Under the pieces are notes generated by a model. It was not told the origin of the DNA and searched no databases. It was given only the letters and a program-made list of their open reading frames with translations. The position numbers and the translations under genes are program-made. From positions 1-9,733 of the forward strand of contig CANFYD010000103.1 of assembly GCA_947450745.1 (NCBI GenBank): 9,733 nt of DNA, in the 5' to 3' direction. Source of the DNA: Burkholderiales bacterium (GTDB lineage Bacteria > Pseudomonadota > Gammaproteobacteria > Burkholderiales > Burkholderiaceae_C). Below, in pieces: positions 8,453 through 9,733 of this stretch. Each line of letters starts with the position of its first letter. Position 1 is the stretch's first letter.

Positions 8453-9733
8453 GTGTCACCAGCGCCACCAGTTCCACCAGCGCCATCAGCATTGCCGTGG
8501 TCGGCCACACCAACGCCGGCAAAACCTCGCTGCTGCGCACGCTGACCCGGCGCATCGATTTTGGCCAGGTCTCCAACAGCCCCGGCACGACCCGGCAAGT
8601 GGCCGCCATCGAACTGGCGGTGGACGGGGCGGCCGTGCTGCGTCTGCTCGACACACCGGGGCTGGAGGACGCGCCGGCCCTGCTGGAACATTTGCAAGCG
8701 CTGGACGGCGAGCTGCCGCGCGGCCAGCGGGTGCAGGCTTTTTTGAACGGGCCGGCGGCCGCTGCCGAGTTCGAGCAAGAGGCCAAGGTGCTGCGCTGCC
8801 TGCTGGCCACCGACGTCGGGCTGCTGGTGATCGACATGCGCGAAACGCCGCTGCCCAAGTTCGCCGCCGAGCTGGAGGTGCTGCAACTCTGCGCCAAGCC
8901 GCTGCTGCCGGTGCTGAATCATGTGCGCCATGCCGACAGCCAGGAGCCGGCTTGGCGGGCGCTGCTGGCCAGCCACGGCCTGCATGCCTGCGTACGCTTC
9001 GACGCTGTGGCACCGCTGGACGGTGCCGAGCGCGATCTCTACATCGATCTGGGTGCCTTGCTGCCGGCGCGCCGCGCCCAGTTGCAACAGCTCTCCGAGC
9101 ATCTGCAGCGCCAAGCGGTGGAGCGCCATACGGCCAGCCTGCGCCTGCTGGCCGAGCTGCTGCTGAGTCTGGCGGCTTACCGCGAGCGGGTGGACAAAAG
9201 CGCGCTGGCCGCAGCCGGGGCCAGGGCGGCGCGGATCGAGCGCTTTCGCGCCCGCATCGCCGCGTGCAGCCGCCAAGCCACGTTCGACCTGCTGAGCCTG
9301 CACGGCTTTGACCGCAACAGCGCCGAAGCGGCCGAGCTGCCAGCGCTGGCTGGCCGCTGGGAGGCCGATCTGTTCAACCCCGAGGCGTTGAGAGACGCCG
9401 GCAAACGCCTGGGCACCGGCGCGCTGGTGGGCGGTGCCATCGGGTTGGCGGCCGATGTGGCGCTGGCCGGTTTGTCGCTCGGTGCGGCGGCCACGTTGGG
9501 CGCGGCCCTCGGCGGCATGGCCAGCCAAGGCATAGGCCCGCTGGGCCGCAAGCTGGCCGACAAATTGCGCGGCCGTGTCGAGCTGACCCTGGAAGACGCC
9601 ACTTTGGCGCTGCTGCTGGAGCAGCAATTGACGTTGCTGATTGCACTGGAGCGGCGCGGCCACGCGGCGCTGGAGCAGTTGCAACAGCAACAGCAACAAC
9701 AGCCGCCGGCCGCTGCGCCCTTGGAAGCCGCAC
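8449..9733 (+). CDS. GTPase with C-terminal DUF3482 region, cut by window edge
   Basis: Small Ras-like (TRAFAC-type) GTPase domain fused to a DUF3482 region; partner of the DUF2868 membrane protein. The frame is open for 428 codons to the window end, so the stop is missing. After a Ser/Thr-rich leader, the P-loop G1 is GHTNAGKT (19-26), G2 is within PGTTRQV (45-51) and G3 is DTPGL (68-72). At the G4 position there is LNHVRHAD (156-163) instead of a standard NKxD, so base recognition may be altered. A glycine- and alanine-rich hydrophobic stretch (about 324-364, many GxxxG spacings) could insert into or contact the membrane. Seven consecutive glutamines (412-418) lie near the visible end. The ATG overlaps the upstream stop (ATGA), and GGAG at 8438-8441 provides a ribosome binding site seven bases before it. 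The cellular role is unknown. Confidence 0.88.
   Translation, partial: MSVTSATSSTSAISIAVVGHTNAGKTSLLRTLTRRIDFGQVSNSPGTTRQVAAIELAVDGAAVLRLLDTPGLEDAPALLEHLQALDGELPRGQRVQAFLNGPAAAAEFEQEAKVLRCLLATDVGLLVIDMRETPLPKFAAELEVLQLCAKPLLPVLNHVRHADSQEPAWRALLASHGLHACVRFDAVAPLDGAERDLYIDLGALLPARRAQLQQLSEHLQRQAVERHTASLRLLAELLLSLAAYRERVDKSALAAAGARAARIERFRARIAACSRQATFDLLSLHGFDRNSAEAAELPALAGRWEADLFNPEALRDAGKRLGTGALVGGAIGLAADVALAGLSLGAAATLGAALGGMASQGIGPLGRKLADKLRGRVELTLEDATLALLLEQQLTLLIALERRGHAALEQLQQQQQQQPPAAAPLEAA
9682..9702 (+). repeat. Glutamine-codon tract (CAA/CAG, seven codons)
   Basis: Seven CAA or CAG codons in a row encode a polyglutamine run near the end of the GTPase, followed by a Pro/Ala-rich stretch. 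The codons are mixed, which lowers slippage compared with a pure triplet run. It probably marks a flexible or coiled C-terminal tail. Confidence 0.8.

Noticed and set aside
8064..9311. 415-codon plus-strand frame overlapping DUF2868 and the GTPase
   Set aside because: It is the wrong frame of two well-supported genes and spans their junction. Its Arg/Ala/Pro-rich product lacks motifs.
7918..9699. 593-codon open frame on the minus strand opposite the DUF2868/GTPase genes
   Set aside because: Its Gln/Ala/Arg-rich composition mirrors Leu codons of the real genes. The plus strand has clear GTPase motifs in frame and a coupled start.

Overview
The window is GC-rich chromosomal DNA with dense coding and strong third-position G/C. 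The best fit is a betaproteobacterium of the order Burkholderiales. This is inferred from the base composition and from the gene set: a single-copy-type katG, a bacterial SUV3-like helicase and an adjacent DUF2868/DUF3482 pair. No rRNA or tRNA gene, CRISPR array, insertion sequence or phage structural gene was seen.

Layout from left to right: katG (+), a bifunctional catalase-peroxidase, ends at a strong hairpin terminator that should work in both directions. The hairpin lies between katG and a convergent gene for a METTL21-type, class I SAM-dependent methyltransferase (-). A REP-like palindrome with a GTAG head sits in the same gap. Next comes about 440 bp with no convincing gene, which holds a perfect 15-bp inverted repeat. 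A large SUV3-type DExH RNA helicase gene (-) follows. It faces away from a gene (+) for a 265-residue peptidoglycan-binding plus CHAP-domain protein that has no signal peptide. Two more copies of the REP-like element, in inverted orientation, form a REPIN-like unit in the next gap. The window ends with a translationally coupled pair (+): a multi-pass DUF2868 membrane protein and a GTPase with a C-terminal DUF3482 region, cut by the window edge.

The genes do not form one pathway. KatG removes peroxide, the methyltransferase probably modifies a protein, the helicase probably acts in RNA turnover, and the CHAP protein cleaves peptidoglycan. The last two genes form the only clear operon, a membrane protein plus GTPase module of unknown function. 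That pair and the REP/REPIN family are the items most worth following up. I did not find clear evidence for a wholly new defence or mobile system.
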